DNA of 64,000 nt from RYN-428 sp035551995 (GCA_035551995.1 DASZME010000037.1:1-64000), one strand, 5' to 3'. Positions 1 to 7,797 are shown, counted from the stretch's first letter. The notes: a model not told the origin generated them from the sequence alone. A program made the numbers and translations.

Positions 1-141
1 GATTCAAAGGAGGACGCGAACCGCCCGTCTTCCCGCCGTTCCATGGAAAACTTGCTCCGGGCTTGTACCGCCGGTTGTTGATGATCGGCTCCTTCTCCTT
101 CTTCGCCGGCGCAGGATTCGCCTTCAATTCCACAAAGCAAA
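1..141 (-). other. Unassigned window edge, open reading frame on the minus strand
   Basis: Read on the minus strand, this stretch stays open to the window edge in one frame and gives a Lys/Pro/Gly-rich peptide (KKEKEPIINNRRYKPG...). No convincing start is present: a GTG at about 131-133 lacks a good ribosome-binding site, and a later ATG near 41-43 has GGAG upstream. I do not recognise a family. It could be the 5' part of a gene downstream of the tRNA. Confidence 0.2.
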
Positions 142-213
142 GCCACCTGTCAGGCTCGAACTGACGACCTGCGGTTTACAAAACCGCTGCTCTACCAACT
201 GAGCTAAGGTGGC
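142..213 (-). tRNA. tRNA-Thr (anticodon UGU)
   Basis: The minus strand folds as a complete 72-nt cloverleaf. The acceptor arms GCCACCT and AGGTGGC pair, the D-loop contains AGCTCAGTTGGTAGAGC, the anticodon stem GCGGT/ACCGC encloses the loop TTTGTAA (anticodon UGU, reads ACA), and the T-arm contains GTTCGAGCC. CCA is not encoded. The phage-like block lies on the 5' side of this tRNA, not the 3' side normally used for integration, so the tRNA is not evidence for an attachment site. Confidence 0.97.
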
Positions 214-750
214 CGCTTTCATCTGTTCCCTTCCACCGCCAACTCCGCCAAGTTTACCGGGTTGAAGGCCGCCGGTCCATTCGTGGAGAACGGTTCGTCG
301 AATTATCCGAGCGTAAGCTTTCTGGTCATGGCCAGGGCAAAATCAGGATCGATTTGGGCCATAATCGGATCGTCGCTCCGATTGCTGAGCGGCTCGAAAA
401 TCGGCGTCCAAAGCACGCGACCCAGCACAGGGTCGCTCCGATTCTTCGCCGCTGCCGGGGCGCGTTTCCTCGATCCGATCTTGGCCGATCAACTATCCAA
501 TGATCGCGCGGGTCGGCAAACGCGGCAAATGCTATCGAAGCCGCCGTCATCTCGTTGCATCCGAAACCGTTGCGATCGCATTTCCACTTTGCTTTCGCTC
601 GTCTGCCGAGCGCGCTTTTACTCTCTCGGTTTTACATACTCGCTACACTCCCGGAGCCAGGTCACGGGCGCCCTGGCACAACGATCCGCCAATTCAAAAC
701 TTACGGACAAAAACGTTTAGTTTTTGCATATACCTTGAGGCGACCACTCA
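214..750. other. 537-bp stretch with no supported gene
   Basis: Several frames stay open here because of high GC, but none has a good ribosome-binding site, a recognisable domain or a sensible composition. The last 100 bases are AT-richer (TTTAGTTTTTGCATATACC at about 714-732) and may hold a promoter for the downstream HTH gene. Confidence 0.4.
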
Positions 751-996
751 ATGCAAACGATCTCCCTGAAAGACCTCACCGAAAAGCAAAAAGAAGCCTG
801 GCGGATGCGCTACCGCTACGGCTGGCGAATGAAACGGATCGCCATCGAGTTGGGTACGACGGAGCCGGCTGTTTCACAGCTTCTTCGGCGCGCCCAGCGT
901 CGCGCTGGTTTGCCGGCGACGAGCAACGTTCGCGTGCTCCGCACGCAGCCAAGGCTCGCGGCGATGCAATCGCTTTCTTCGGTTTTTGATTGTTGA
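751..996 (+). CDS. Small helix-turn-helix DNA-binding protein (sigma-70 region 4-like)
   Basis: An 81-residue protein. Residues 8-47 (LTEKQKEAWRMRYRYG..MKRIAIELGTTEPAVSQLLRRA) have the spacing of a sigma-70 region 4/LuxR-type helix-turn-helix, with a recognition helix near EPAVSQLLRRA. The last 30 residues have no recognisable fold. A GAGG lies about 13 bases before the ATG, a weak match. It is the first gene of the phage-like block, where such proteins serve as small regulators or small-terminase-like DNA binders; which applies cannot be decided from sequence alone. Confidence 0.65.
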   Translation: MQTISLKDLTEKQKEAWRMRYRYGWRMKRIAIELGTTEPAVSQLLRRAQRRAGLPATSNVRVLRTQPRLAAMQSLSSVFDC

Positions 997-1033
997 TCGA
1001 CGCCGCTTCCGGCCTGTCTCGAGACGATCCCGT

Positions 1034-1735
1034 ATGCGCTCCGACACCTTCATTCAAGGCTTGTCTCGCGTTCTGAACTGCTCGAAGGTTCAGGTGACGG
1101 CCACCGGATTGGTGACGACGTGGTTTGCCGTTCGATATGCCGCGGCGGATTTACCGCCGACGCAGCGGGCATCGTTGTGGGTGGCGTTTATCGGCGCGGT
1201 CGCCGTGCAACTTCGCGAGATTATCAACGCTTGGAGCGAAGAAGACGTGGCCCGCGTGAGAGTTCCACGCGATGGCTCAACTCATGTGTCGAATGTAGTG
1301 GCTCAGCAGCCCATTTCAACAAGCGCGGAAATGAGCCAAACCGCCGACGCCGATTCGAGTGTTTCGGCCTCGCTGTCCGACGGATCGGATTTCACCGATC
1401 CTCCGCAAAATCACATCCCATTTACTACAAGGAGTCCTGATATGCCGCCTCGAACCAAACTACCGGCTGTTTTGATTGGATTTTCGTTTATTACGCTTGT
1501 CGCGGGGTCCGGCTGCCAGACGCCGCCGCAGTTGGCGACGTATCGCGAAGGGCTGTATCGGGTGGACGAGCCGCTTTACGAGGCTCATTTGCTGCTGATG
1601 GACGACGCCGTGAAGGCGAACATTCGCACCGACGCCGATCGGCAGGTGGTGCAGCAGGGGATCACCGCGGCGCGCGGACTTTATCAACAGTCCCAGGCGC
1701 TGGACACGGGGGCGGCGCCGACCACCGCGCCATAG
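1034..1735 (+). CDS. Small membrane protein, in frame with a downstream lipoprotein reading frame
   Basis: The frame runs without a stop to the end of the lipoprotein described separately at 1442. The N-terminal part (residues 1-136 from this start) has a hydrophobic stretch around residues 18-55 (TGLVTTWFAVRYAAADLPPTQRASLWVAFIGAVAV), so it is probably membrane-anchored, followed by a charged region and a Ser/Thr-rich disordered tail. The start at 1034 is preferred over 986, which overlaps the previous gene. Because no stop separates the two parts, the product may be one 233-residue protein, two nested proteins, or the result of a lost stop codon. In a phage setting a holin- or spanin-like lysis role is possible but unproven. 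Confidence 0.4.
   Translation: MRSDTFIQGLSRVLNCSKVQVTATGLVTTWFAVRYAAADLPPTQRASLWVAFIGAVAVQLREIINAWSEEDVARVRVPRDGSTHVSNVVAQQPISTSAEMSQTADADSSVSASLSDGSDFTDPPQNHIPFTTRSPDMPPRTKLPAVLIGFSFITLVAGSGCQTPPQLATYREGLYRVDEPLYEAHLLLMDDAVKANIRTDADRQVVQQGITAARGLYQQSQALDTGAAPTTAP
1442..1735 (+). CDS. Small lipoprotein (nested in-frame start)
   Basis: A strong AAGGAG sits at about 1429-1434, eight bases before an ATG, and from there the peptide reads as a secreted lipoprotein: basic start (MPPRTK), hydrophobic core (LPAVLIGFSFITLVAG) and a lipobox-like GSGC with Cys at residue 25. The remaining 72 residues are a mostly helical, charged domain of unknown family. The ribosome-binding site and signal peptide together argue for a real independent start, although the frame is continuous with the upstream membrane protein. 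An outer-membrane or lysis-related role is a guess. Confidence 0.6.
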   Translation: MPPRTKLPAVLIGFSFITLVAGSGCQTPPQLATYREGLYRVDEPLYEAHLLLMDDAVKANIRTDADRQVVQQGITAARGLYQQSQALDTGAAPTTAP

Positions 1736-1751
1736 TGTTGTATCGTCGGCT

Positions 1752-1958
1752 TCACTTCGCCGCCTTTACAGGCTCATGTCCGCACTCAGGACATTTGCGA
1801 GACGCGAATCGCAATCGTTGGCCGCAGAGCGGGCAGCGGTACCTCAGTCGTCGATTCAATGGAAGGTTGAAGTCGGATCGTCGTGAAAATGACGAATCCC
1901 ACCGAAACCAACATTCCAGCGATGCGATGACGAGATCGGCAAGCAGATCAAGAATCAT
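1752..1958 (-). CDS. Small double-CxxC zinc-ribbon protein or fragment
   Basis: On the minus strand, a 68-residue frame has a hydrophobic N-terminus and ends with RYRCPLCGQRLRFASRKCPECGHEP, two CxxC knuckles 12 residues apart. From general knowledge, planctomycete proteins often carry such a CPxCG-x(n)-CPECG zinc ribbon. It lies antisense to its neighbours inside the phage-like block, so it may be a host gene, or the remnant of one, that landed there. The short length and unusual N-terminus leave the start uncertain. Confidence 0.5.
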   Translation of the reverse strand: MILDLLADLVIASLECWFRWDSSFSRRSDFNLPLNRRLRYRCPLCGQRLRFASRKCPECGHEPVKAAK

Positions 1959-2007
1959 AGAATGGCTTTTCGTTCATCATACCACCGCCGCCGGGCGGTT
2001 TGCACAC

Positions 2008-2424
2008 ATGCACGTGACATTAAATCAGCGCCAGTCCGCCAAAATCGCGGCGGCGCTGCGGCGGGGATCGATCGACGCGCTGCGTATAGCCGATGCGATC
2101 GACCCCGCCGGCCAAACCCACTTTCTCATTGAGGTTACCGACATGGGACAATTCGCAAAAGACTGGGCGCAACTCAAGACCCTCATCCGTCAGAAGGACG
2201 ACGCCATCGACAAGCAGGCCGCTCAGATCGCGGCGTTGCAGAAACAGGTCTCGGCGCAACAGCCGGCATTGGACGCCGACGACCAGAAGGCGGTCGCCGA
2301 GCTGCATCAGACAATCGGCTCCAACACCGCCTCGGCCCCGGCGGCGGCCGTCAAGTCGACCACGACCGCCGCCGCCGCGCCGACAAATCCCCAGGCGCCG
2401 GCCGTCACCACCTTCGTCAAATAA
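2008..2424 (+). CDS. Hypothetical coiled-coil protein of the phage-like block
   Basis: A 138-residue protein from the ATG at 2008; longer versions of the frame would overlap the antisense zinc-ribbon gene. The middle (FAKDWAQLKTLIRQKDDAIDKQAAQIAALQKQ) is a likely coiled coil, followed by an Ala/Pro/Thr-rich low-complexity tail. An internal ATG at 2143 is an alternative start. The ribosome-binding site is weak. No family recognised; its position suggests a small structural or accessory phage protein. Confidence 0.5.
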   Translation: MHVTLNQRQSAKIAAALRRGSIDALRIADAIDPAGQTHFLIEVTDMGQFAKDWAQLKTLIRQKDDAIDKQAAQIAALQKQVSAQQPALDADDQKAVAELHQTIGSNTASAPAAAVKSTTTAAAAPTNPQAPAVTTFVK

Positions 2425-2440
2425 CAAGGCGGAGTCGAAC

Positions 2441-2785
2441 ATGAACATTCAAATACCCACCGCCGACCTGAAATCCACGCTTTCTACTTTGCTTGGCGCC
2501 GCGTTGAGCAGTGAGACGCAAGTCGGACAGTCGGCGCTCAGCCAGTTGCAGGCGCTCACGGACGAGTTGTATCCGTTGTTCGTCAGCGAGACGCAGGCGA
2601 TGTTGACGGCTTCCAATCCCGCCACGCCGCAAGCTTATCTGGGCATTCTTGAAGGGTGTATCGTCGCCGCCGCGGCAAAACTGGGCCTGTCGGCGTTGAG
2701 CCAACAGCCGACGATACTCGCGGCGGCGATGAGTTCGGGAATACAGATTCTTGTTTTATTGCTGAAGTCGGCCGTCGTGGCTTAG
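2441..2785 (+). CDS. Hypothetical Ala/Leu-rich helical protein of the phage-like block
   Basis: A 114-residue protein with a purine-rich AAGGCGGAG about six bases before the ATG. It is almost entirely small or hydrophobic and helical, with a very hydrophobic C-terminus (GIQILVLLLKSAVVA) that could sit in or against a membrane. It follows the previous gene by 16 bases, so the two are probably co-transcribed. Family not recognised; a holin-like or membrane-associated role is possible. Confidence 0.6.
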   Translation: MNIQIPTADLKSTLSTLLGAALSSETQVGQSALSQLQALTDELYPLFVSETQAMLTASNPATPQAYLGILEGCIVAAAAKLGLSALSQQPTILAAAMSSGIQILVLLLKSAVVA

Positions 2786-2874
2786 CGCCGGCGATCAATC
2801 GGAGTCGCATCCGGCGCCACGTCCTACGCTCGCGTTTACATGTCGAAAGTCTGATCTCACCTGAGTTGCCGCTT

Positions 2875-3192
2875 ATGCGATACGTTAAAGACAACTGGCC
2901 GCACCTGCTGTTGACCTTGATCGGCAGCGTTTTTTCCACCGCGTTCGCGCTGGGATTTGCCTGGGCGGTTTTCGGCAACCGCATGTCAAACGCCGAGCGT
3001 CGGCTTGACGAAGTCGAAGGGACCCACGTCCTGGAGACGCACTGGCAGGTCGTGCAAAACACCGCCGCCATCGCCGCCATTCAGCAGGACAATCGCCGCA
3101 CCGAGGCTTCGGTCGCTCAGATCAACACCCGGCTGGGCGTGATTGACGCCAAGCTGGACGCGATCGCCGAAACGCTCAAACGAAAACCGTAG
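2875..3192 (+). CDS. Membrane protein with one TM helix and a coiled coil
   Basis: A 105-residue protein. Residues 9-31 (HLLLTLIGSVFSTAFALGFAWAV) form one membrane helix, followed by a coiled-coil region rich in Glu, Arg and Ala up to the C-terminus (RRTEASVAQINTRLGVIDAKLDAIAETLKRKP). This architecture is seen in phage holin-like, spanin-like or hemolysin-XhlA-like proteins, but I see no family-defining motif. The start at 2875 places the membrane helix near the N-terminus. Confidence 0.6.
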   Translation: MRYVKDNWPHLLLTLIGSVFSTAFALGFAWAVFGNRMSNAERRLDEVEGTHVLETHWQVVQNTAAIAAIQQDNRRTEASVAQINTRLGVIDAKLDAIAETLKRKP

Positions 3193-3291
3193 GGCATTTC
3201 TCATGTTGGCGAAACGACCGTGCGTCGCGAAAAACAGCCCGCAAGCGAGGCCGCTAAACGCAGAAACGTGCGGGCACCCTGACAACTGCCC
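3193..3291 (+). repeat. Dispersed ~100-bp palindromic repeat, copy A
   Basis: First of seven copies of one intergenic element. The left end reads GGCATTTCTCATGTTGGCG and the right end CACCCTGACAACTGCCC, which pair imperfectly as terminal inverted repeats. The core contains CAGCCCGCAAGCGAGGCCGC then TAAACGCAGAAACG. The left half is nearly identical to copy D at 27,929. It starts directly after the stop of the preceding gene. Confidence 0.8.
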
Positions 3292-3360
3292 GAAGCCACG
3301 TCGTCGCAAACCCGTCGGGTTAATCCAAATGCTTCGTCTCGTAACAAGGATTTGAAACCA

Positions 3361-3753
3361 ATGACAACCGCCGCCTCGACTCTTCTTGCCCCAGCATCTT
3401 CGGCTTATCCGAAATATGCGGGCGTTTTTAGCGCTCTTGCGGCGGTCATCGCCGCCGACGGCTCGGCGCCGGTCAGCGGCGCGCCGCCCACGCCGCCGCC
3501 GGCGCAAAACCCCGCCAGCCAGACGATTCACGCGGGCCAGTTCGTCATGCTCGACGGCGGCGAATCGATCGGCGCCTTCGACTTCGGCAATCCGTCCGCG
3601 CGGTTCAATTCGCTGCGCGGCTTCCCGTTCTTTAGTTCCTCGAGCGCGTCGATACCCGCTGATCATCGTGAATCAGGCAAACTGATGAAACGGGGCCTTC
3701 GGTTCCTTTGTCATTCCCCCGTCTCGTTTTTCTTCAGCGACCGGCGAATTTGA
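3361..3753 (+). CDS. Hypothetical Ala/Pro-rich protein of the phage-like block
   Basis: An open frame of about 130 residues whose start follows AAGGATTTGAAACCA. The first 90 residues are Ala/Pro/Gly-rich (VSGAPPTPPPAQNPASQ) with FVMLDGGESIGAFDFGNPSARFNSLRGF. The last 40 have a different, less convincing composition and overlap the end of a minus-strand gene, so the true protein may be shorter or the 3' end may be damaged. No family recognised. Confidence 0.4.
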   Translation: MTTAASTLLAPASSAYPKYAGVFSALAAVIAADGSAPVSGAPPTPPPAQNPASQTIHAGQFVMLDGGESIGAFDFGNPSARFNSLRGFPFFSSSSASIPADHRESGKLMKRGLRFLCHSPVSFFFSDRRI

Positions 3754-3968
3754 TCGTCGACTTTCTCGATTTCCTGCTCGGCCTCATGCACTTCGTGCGA
3801 TGCCCGCTCGCGTTTGACCAGGCCGTCATATTCGCCCTTCTCGGCCGCTTCCACGCGCTGACGCGCGTGGGTCAGCTTCTCATTGGCCTCGTGTAATCGG
3901 TCAATCAACTCGCCCTCAATACCCTTTCCCGAACCCAGTGGCGGAATGGAATCGTTCTGCTCAATCAT
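3711..3968 (-). CDS. Small charged coiled-coil protein, antisense in the phage-like block
   Basis: An 85-residue protein made almost wholly of charged helix (LIDRLHEANEKLTHARQRVEAAEKGEYDGLVKRERASHEVHEAEQEIEKVDDQIRRSLKK). The start at 3968 is chosen because GGAG lies six bases upstream; a longer frame to 4070 lacks this. It runs opposite to the capsid gene that begins 250 bases to its right. A scaffold-like or regulatory role would fit such a coiled coil next to a capsid gene, but this is inference. Confidence 0.6.
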   Translation of the reverse strand: MIEQNDSIPPLGSGKGIEGELIDRLHEANEKLTHARQRVEAAEKGEYDGLVKRERASHEVHEAEQEIEKVDDQIRRSLKKNETGE

Positions 3969-4218
3969 GACGAACTCCAGATAGATCGCGATCAGGATAA
4001 CCCCTCCTTCGCCGCTCTGACCACGCCAAATGCCCGCGTTAATGAAAAACTCACAATCGGCTACCCCCACCCGGGACCGGCGGCTGGAGAACGTAGCGTC
4101 GATCGCATCGACGCGGAGCGTTCAGGTCGGCAATCGCCCCGCAACGGATGGCCGCAATGTTTCGATGACAGGCGCGTGCCTGTCGAGATCTCCATCGTCT
4201 CTTTTTCGAGAAAACCAC

Positions 4219-5541
4219 ATGAAACGAAATCTTCCTCCTCATGACGGCGAGCAGCGCGTCGAGTCCGCCGCCGATACGGCCGACGAATCCAACGACTCGA
4301 TCGGCGCGATGATTCAGTCGGCGGTCGCCGAAGGATTCGCCGCGCTTCGCAAGGAACTGGCGCCGGCCCGGCGATTCACCCATCCGCCGGACGGCGATGA
4401 TTTTCGCGTGCCGGCGACCGTCAAGCGATACAGCGCCCTCAAACATTTCGCCGGCGGCGACGCCGACGAACGGGCCTACCGCTTTGGCATGTTCTGCCTG
4501 GGCGTCTACGGAAAAAAACAGGGCGTCGACTTCTGCCAACGCCAGGGCATTCCCCTCATCGACGGCGGCGGCGAATCGTTCTCCGTCAAAACCCAGCGCG
4601 AAAACGTCAACGTCAGTTCCGGATTTCTCGTCCCCGACGAATTCCAGAACGACCTGATCGACCTTCGCGAAAAGTACGGCGTCTTCCGCCAGAACACGCG
4701 CATTGTGCCGATGGCCTCGGATACTCGTTCCGACCCGCGGCGCCTGAATGGCGTTACCGCCTACTTCGTCGGCGAAAGCACCGCCGTCACCCCCAGCGAC
4801 AAGACCTGGGATCGCGTTCGACTGACCGCGAAAAAACTGATGGTCCTGACCAAGTACAGCAACGAACTCAACGAAGACGCCGTGCTGAACATCGGCGACG
4901 ACCTGGCCGGCGAGATCGCCTACGCGTTCGCTCTCAAGGAAGACCAGTGCGGATTCCTCGGCGACGGAACCAGTTCCTACGGCGGAATCGTCGGGGTCAA
5001 TACGGCGCTGCGGGCCGTCGACGCGACGATCGCCAACATCGCCGGACTGGTCGTTTCAAGCGGCTCGGGATTCGGATCCAGCTATGGCGGAATCGCGCTG
5101 GGGGATTTCAACAAGCTTGTGGCGCTTCTGCCGGAATACGCGGATGTGCCGGGCAATACCAAGTGGTATTGCAGCAAGTTTTTCTGGGGCTCGGTGATGC
5201 AGCGATTGGCGACCGCCGCCGGTGGAAACCGCGTGGCCGAGATCATCGATACGCCGCAGCAGAAGAGCTTTCTGGGATACCCCGTGGCCATCTCGCAGGT
5301 GATGCCCAAGGCGTCGGCGACCAGCCAGGTCTGCTGCCTGTTCGGCAATCTCACGCTCGGCTCGCGCCTGGGCGATCGCCGGATGACGACGATCCAGATG
5401 AGCGAGCACGCCCTCAACGCGTTCGAGCAGGACGAGGTCGTCATTCGCGGCACCGAGCGTTTCGACATCGTCGTTCACGACGTCGGGAATAACTCGGGAA
5501 CGCCAGGCCCGATCGTCGGGCTAATCACCGCGGCTTCGTAG
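4219..5541 (+). CDS. HK97-fold phage major capsid protein
   Basis: A 440-residue protein from the ATG at 4219. The N-terminal 130 residues are helical and charged (a scaffold-like delta domain). From about residue 133 the Phage_capsid pattern begins: SSGFLVPDEFQNDLIDLREKYGVFRQNTRIVPM, then FVGESTAVTPSDKTWDRVRLTAKKLMVLTKYSNELNEDA, FALKEDQCGFLGDGTS..GGIVGV, a disc-like central region and a conserved beta-rich C-terminus (LTLGSRLGDRRMTTIQMSEHALNAFEQDEVVIRGTERFDI). Length and order match family capsids. No prohead protease, portal or terminase gene is found next to it, which is unusual. It is the best-supported phage gene in the window. Confidence 0.93.
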   Translation: MKRNLPPHDGEQRVESAADTADESNDSIGAMIQSAVAEGFAALRKELAPARRFTHPPDGDDFRVPATVKRYSALKHFAGGDADERAYRFGMFCLGVYGKKQGVDFCQRQGIPLIDGGGESFSVKTQRENVNVSSGFLVPDEFQNDLIDLREKYGVFRQNTRIVPMASDTRSDPRRLNGVTAYFVGESTAVTPSDKTWDRVRLTAKKLMVLTKYSNELNEDAVLNIGDDLAGEIAYAFALKEDQCGFLGDGTSSYGGIVGVNTALRAVDATIANIAGLVVSSGSGFGSSYGGIALGDFNKLVALLPEYADVPGNTKWYCSKFFWGSVMQRLATAAGGNRVAEIIDTPQQKSFLGYPVAISQVMPKASATSQVCCLFGNLTLGSRLGDRRMTTIQMSEHALNAFEQDEVVIRGTERFDIVVHDVGNNSGTPGPIVGLITAAS

Positions 5542-5554
5542 GGTCGCGAACGCT

Positions 5555-5786
5555 TGCTAGTTGCTAGTTGCAAGATGTTAGTTGCCAGTTGTTAGTTGTT
5601 AGTTGCCAGTAAATGCGGCGATTCCGGTCTTGTGTGTTGACTGGAAACCGGTAACTGACAACTGACGACTCACAAGTCACAAGTCACAAGTCACAACTGA
5701 CAACTGACAACTGACAACTGACAACTGACAACTGGCAACTGGCAACTGGCAACTGGCAACTAAAAAACCAACCACTAACAACTCAT
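5555..5786. repeat. Heptamer tandem arrays in inverted arrangement, array 1
   Basis: Left arm: repeats of the heptamer TTAGTTG/CCAGTTG. Right arm: TGACAAC and GGCAACT heptamers in near-perfect tandem, preceded by a short run of CACAAGT units. The arms are mutual reverse complements around a spacer of roughly 35 bases, so the DNA or RNA could fold into a very long hairpin. It fills the gap between the capsid gene and the next gene, whose GGAG and ATG follow at once. Two similar arrays lie at 39.4 and 41.5 kb. Confidence 0.85.
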
Positions 5787-5799
5787 TCCCGGAGAATCC

Positions 5800-6234
5800 A
5801 TGATTTACGCAACACAATCAAAAACGATCAATGTCGCTCCGCCGGGAGCGCTGGTGAACAACGCATCGGTGAATTGCCTGGCGGTTGACCGCAAAGGTTA
5901 CGATTACGCGATGGTCCACGTCGCGCTGGGCTCGACCGACGCCGCTCTGACGGCGTTAAAGCTTCAGGAAAGCGACGACGACTCGACCTGGAGCGATGTG
6001 CCGGGCCTGGATTTCAGCGTTTCGCCGGCGACGTTGCCGACGAGTTCCAGCGGCAACTCGGTCTACAGCTTTGACGTCGATCTTCGCGGGCGCAAGCGAT
6101 ACCTCAAGCCGGTAGTCACGGTCGGCAGCGGAACCAACGGCGCCTACGTGACGGTGCAGGCCGACTTGTCGCGCGCCGAGGAAACGCCGCACGACGCCGC
6201 GTCGCGCGGACTGGCCGGGGCGCTGTCGGCGTAA
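5800..6234 (+). CDS. Phage structural protein, decoration-like (hypothetical)
   Basis: A 144-residue beta-rich protein with GGAG upstream of the ATG. The central pattern (YAMVHVALGSTDAALTALKLQESDDDSTWSDVPGLDF.., then FDVDLRGRKRYLKPVVTVGSGTNGAYVTVQADLSRAEETP) is of a kind often encoded just after the capsid gene in siphophage-like elements. It probably coats the capsid or belongs to the neck; the exact role is not known. Confidence 0.65.
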   Translation: MIYATQSKTINVAPPGALVNNASVNCLAVDRKGYDYAMVHVALGSTDAALTALKLQESDDDSTWSDVPGLDFSVSPATLPTSSSGNSVYSFDVDLRGRKRYLKPVVTVGSGTNGAYVTVQADLSRAEETPHDAASRGLAGALSA

Positions 6235-6253
6235 TCAAGCCGGCGCCTCCTTC

Positions 6254-6282
6254 CCCCTCTCCCGGCGCCGCCGGGAGAGGGG
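6254..6282. terminator. Perfect 13-bp stem hairpin, terminator-like without a T-run
   Basis: CCCCTCTCCCGGC and GCCGGGAGAGGGG pair perfectly around a GCC loop, 20 bases after the stop of the preceding gene. No T-run follows, so it may act as an RNA-end-stabilising hairpin or be a small palindromic repeat rather than a classical intrinsic terminator. Confidence 0.55.
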
Positions 6283-6408
6283 CGTAGCGGTATCGCATCG
6301 ATAAATGCAAGACCACACGTCTATACAGAGACGACAATCTCAAAGACAGCGCCACCGATTGTTTGGACACTTCACGATCGCACGTGACCACCGTCAGAAA
6401 GTAGTCTC

Positions 6409-7329
6409 ATGCCCGACCTGATCACCATTTCTCGTGCCTGTCAAAATCCCACGCTGATGTCTCTGAGCGCGAGCAACCCCGCCTACCTTGCCTCGCTCGT
6501 CACCGCGGCCAGCGATTCGGTCCGCCGCGAGTGTGGCCGGGAGTTTCTCCTGGCGGCGTTCAGCGAATACCACAGCGGCGGAATCTACATCCGCGAGCCC
6601 TTGCGCTTGCGACAATATCCCGTCGCGGAAATCACCCGCGTCGCGGCAAGCCCGCGGGCGGCGCTGCTCATCCAAAATTTCGACGACGCAAGCAACCAGC
6701 GGGCGACCTTCGAAACCACGTCCACGGCGTTACGCCTCGTCACCGTCGCGTCGGCCGTGCTTACAACCACGGATTTTCTTTACGCGACGTATCCGACCGT
6801 CGCGCAGTTGGCCGCCGCGGTTAATGCTTTGGGCAACGGATGGTCGGCCACCGTTCGCAACGACCTGACGAACTGGCCCTCGGCGGATTTCAAACCGCTG
6901 CAAGGCGCCGTCAGCGCGCTGAATGGCGGACACGATCTGGAGATGTACAGCGAGATCGTACAGCCCTTCACCGCGTGGCCCAGTTCCGGCGGCGACGGAG
7001 ATTGGGACGACGGCTTCCAGGGCGCCTCGGGGTGGCGGCTCGACGAAGAGACCGGCGAGCTGTTTGGCCGGTTCCCGCGCGGACAGCTCAACATTCGCAT
7101 CGACTATCGCGCCGGCTTCGTGACGACGCCGCAGGCGATTCAGGAGGCGTGCGTCCAACTCGCGCAGGACCTGTATCAGGCGGCGTTGGTCAACAACACC
7201 CTGCAAAAGTCGACGCTCGGCGCCAGCAGCGTCACGTTGAAAAACACCAGCACGGCGCCGCAGTTGTCGCCGAAGGTGCAACTGCTGCTGGCGCCCTATC
7301 GAGACTATGCAAAAGCCATTTTCCGATAA
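6409..7329 (+). CDS. Phage head-tail connector (gp6-like) protein
   Basis: A 306-residue protein. The first 80 residues (NPAYLASLVTAASDSVRRECGREFLLAAFSEYHSGG..LRLRQYPVAEITRV) and last 75 (FPRGQLNIRIDYRAGFVTTPQAIQEACVQLAQDLYQAA..) match the helical-then-beta pattern of HK97 gp6-like connectors that join portal to tail. Family members are usually 100-200 residues; here about 150 extra residues lie between the two parts. It is followed by a head-closure gene, the expected order. Confidence 0.75.
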   Translation: MPDLITISRACQNPTLMSLSASNPAYLASLVTAASDSVRRECGREFLLAAFSEYHSGGIYIREPLRLRQYPVAEITRVAASPRAALLIQNFDDASNQRATFETTSTALRLVTVASAVLTTTDFLYATYPTVAQLAAAVNALGNGWSATVRNDLTNWPSADFKPLQGAVSALNGGHDLEMYSEIVQPFTAWPSSGGDGDWDDGFQGASGWRLDEETGELFGRFPRGQLNIRIDYRAGFVTTPQAIQEACVQLAQDLYQAALVNNTLQKSTLGASSVTLKNTSTAPQLSPKVQLLLAPYRDYAKAIFR

Positions 7330-7347
7330 CGTAACAGGAGAGCCATT

Positions 7348-7701
7348 ATGTCCATCTCCGCGCTCCTCGACCAGCGGCTCACGATTCAGCGCCAGCAACT
7401 CACGGCTGACGCCAGCGGCGGATCGGTCCGGACGTTCGCCACGATACTCTCAAGCGTTCCGTGTGCGGTCTCCCCCGCAAAGTCGGCGGTGGTAGCCGAG
7501 TACGGCCGGCGAGATATTCTCGTGGACCATCACATCTTCACCACCATCGATCTGGAATCGGCCCTGGCGGGCGGAATCCGCCTGGGCGACCGCCTGACCG
7601 ACGGCGTCGTTTACTACCTCGTGAAGGGCGTGCTGAAATCGTCCAATCTCCAGGTGAGCAATGAAATGCTCTACCAGGTCGATTGCGAGCGGCGTCTCTG
7701 A
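7348..7701 (+). CDS. Phage head-closure/head-tail joining protein (SPP1 gp16-like)
   Basis: A 117-residue small beta-barrel protein. The N-terminus (LLDQRLTIQRQQLTADASGGSVRTFATILSSVPCAVSP) and centre (YGRRDILVDHHIFTTID..LRLGDRLTDGVVYYLVKGV) follow the phage head-tail adaptor pattern: a strand describing a rule-like start, then 'xxxHxI' and 'GDRLxdGxxYxV'. It starts 18 bases after the connector gene with AGGAGAG before the ATG, so the two are translated as a unit. Confidence 0.8.
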   Translation: MSISALLDQRLTIQRQQLTADASGGSVRTFATILSSVPCAVSPAKSAVVAEYGRRDILVDHHIFTTIDLESALAGGIRLGDRLTDGVVYYLVKGVLKSSNLQVSNEMLYQVDCERRL

Positions 7702-7797
7702 TGATCGCCTCGTACGATCAGCGTCCGTGGCTACCAGGAACATCTCGTAATTTTTTCAGGCGCGCCGGCGCGATACTTCACTTTTGCGGAGCAATCA

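Noticed and set aside
142..213. The tRNA-Thr as the attachment site of the phage-like block
   Set aside because: The block lies upstream of the tRNA 5' end; integrases normally act at the 3' end. No duplicate of the tRNA tail or integrase gene is seen on the right.
262..989. Three overlapping plus-strand frames before the HTH gene
   Set aside because: Arg/Ser-rich, no start signals, no domains; typical high-GC noise.
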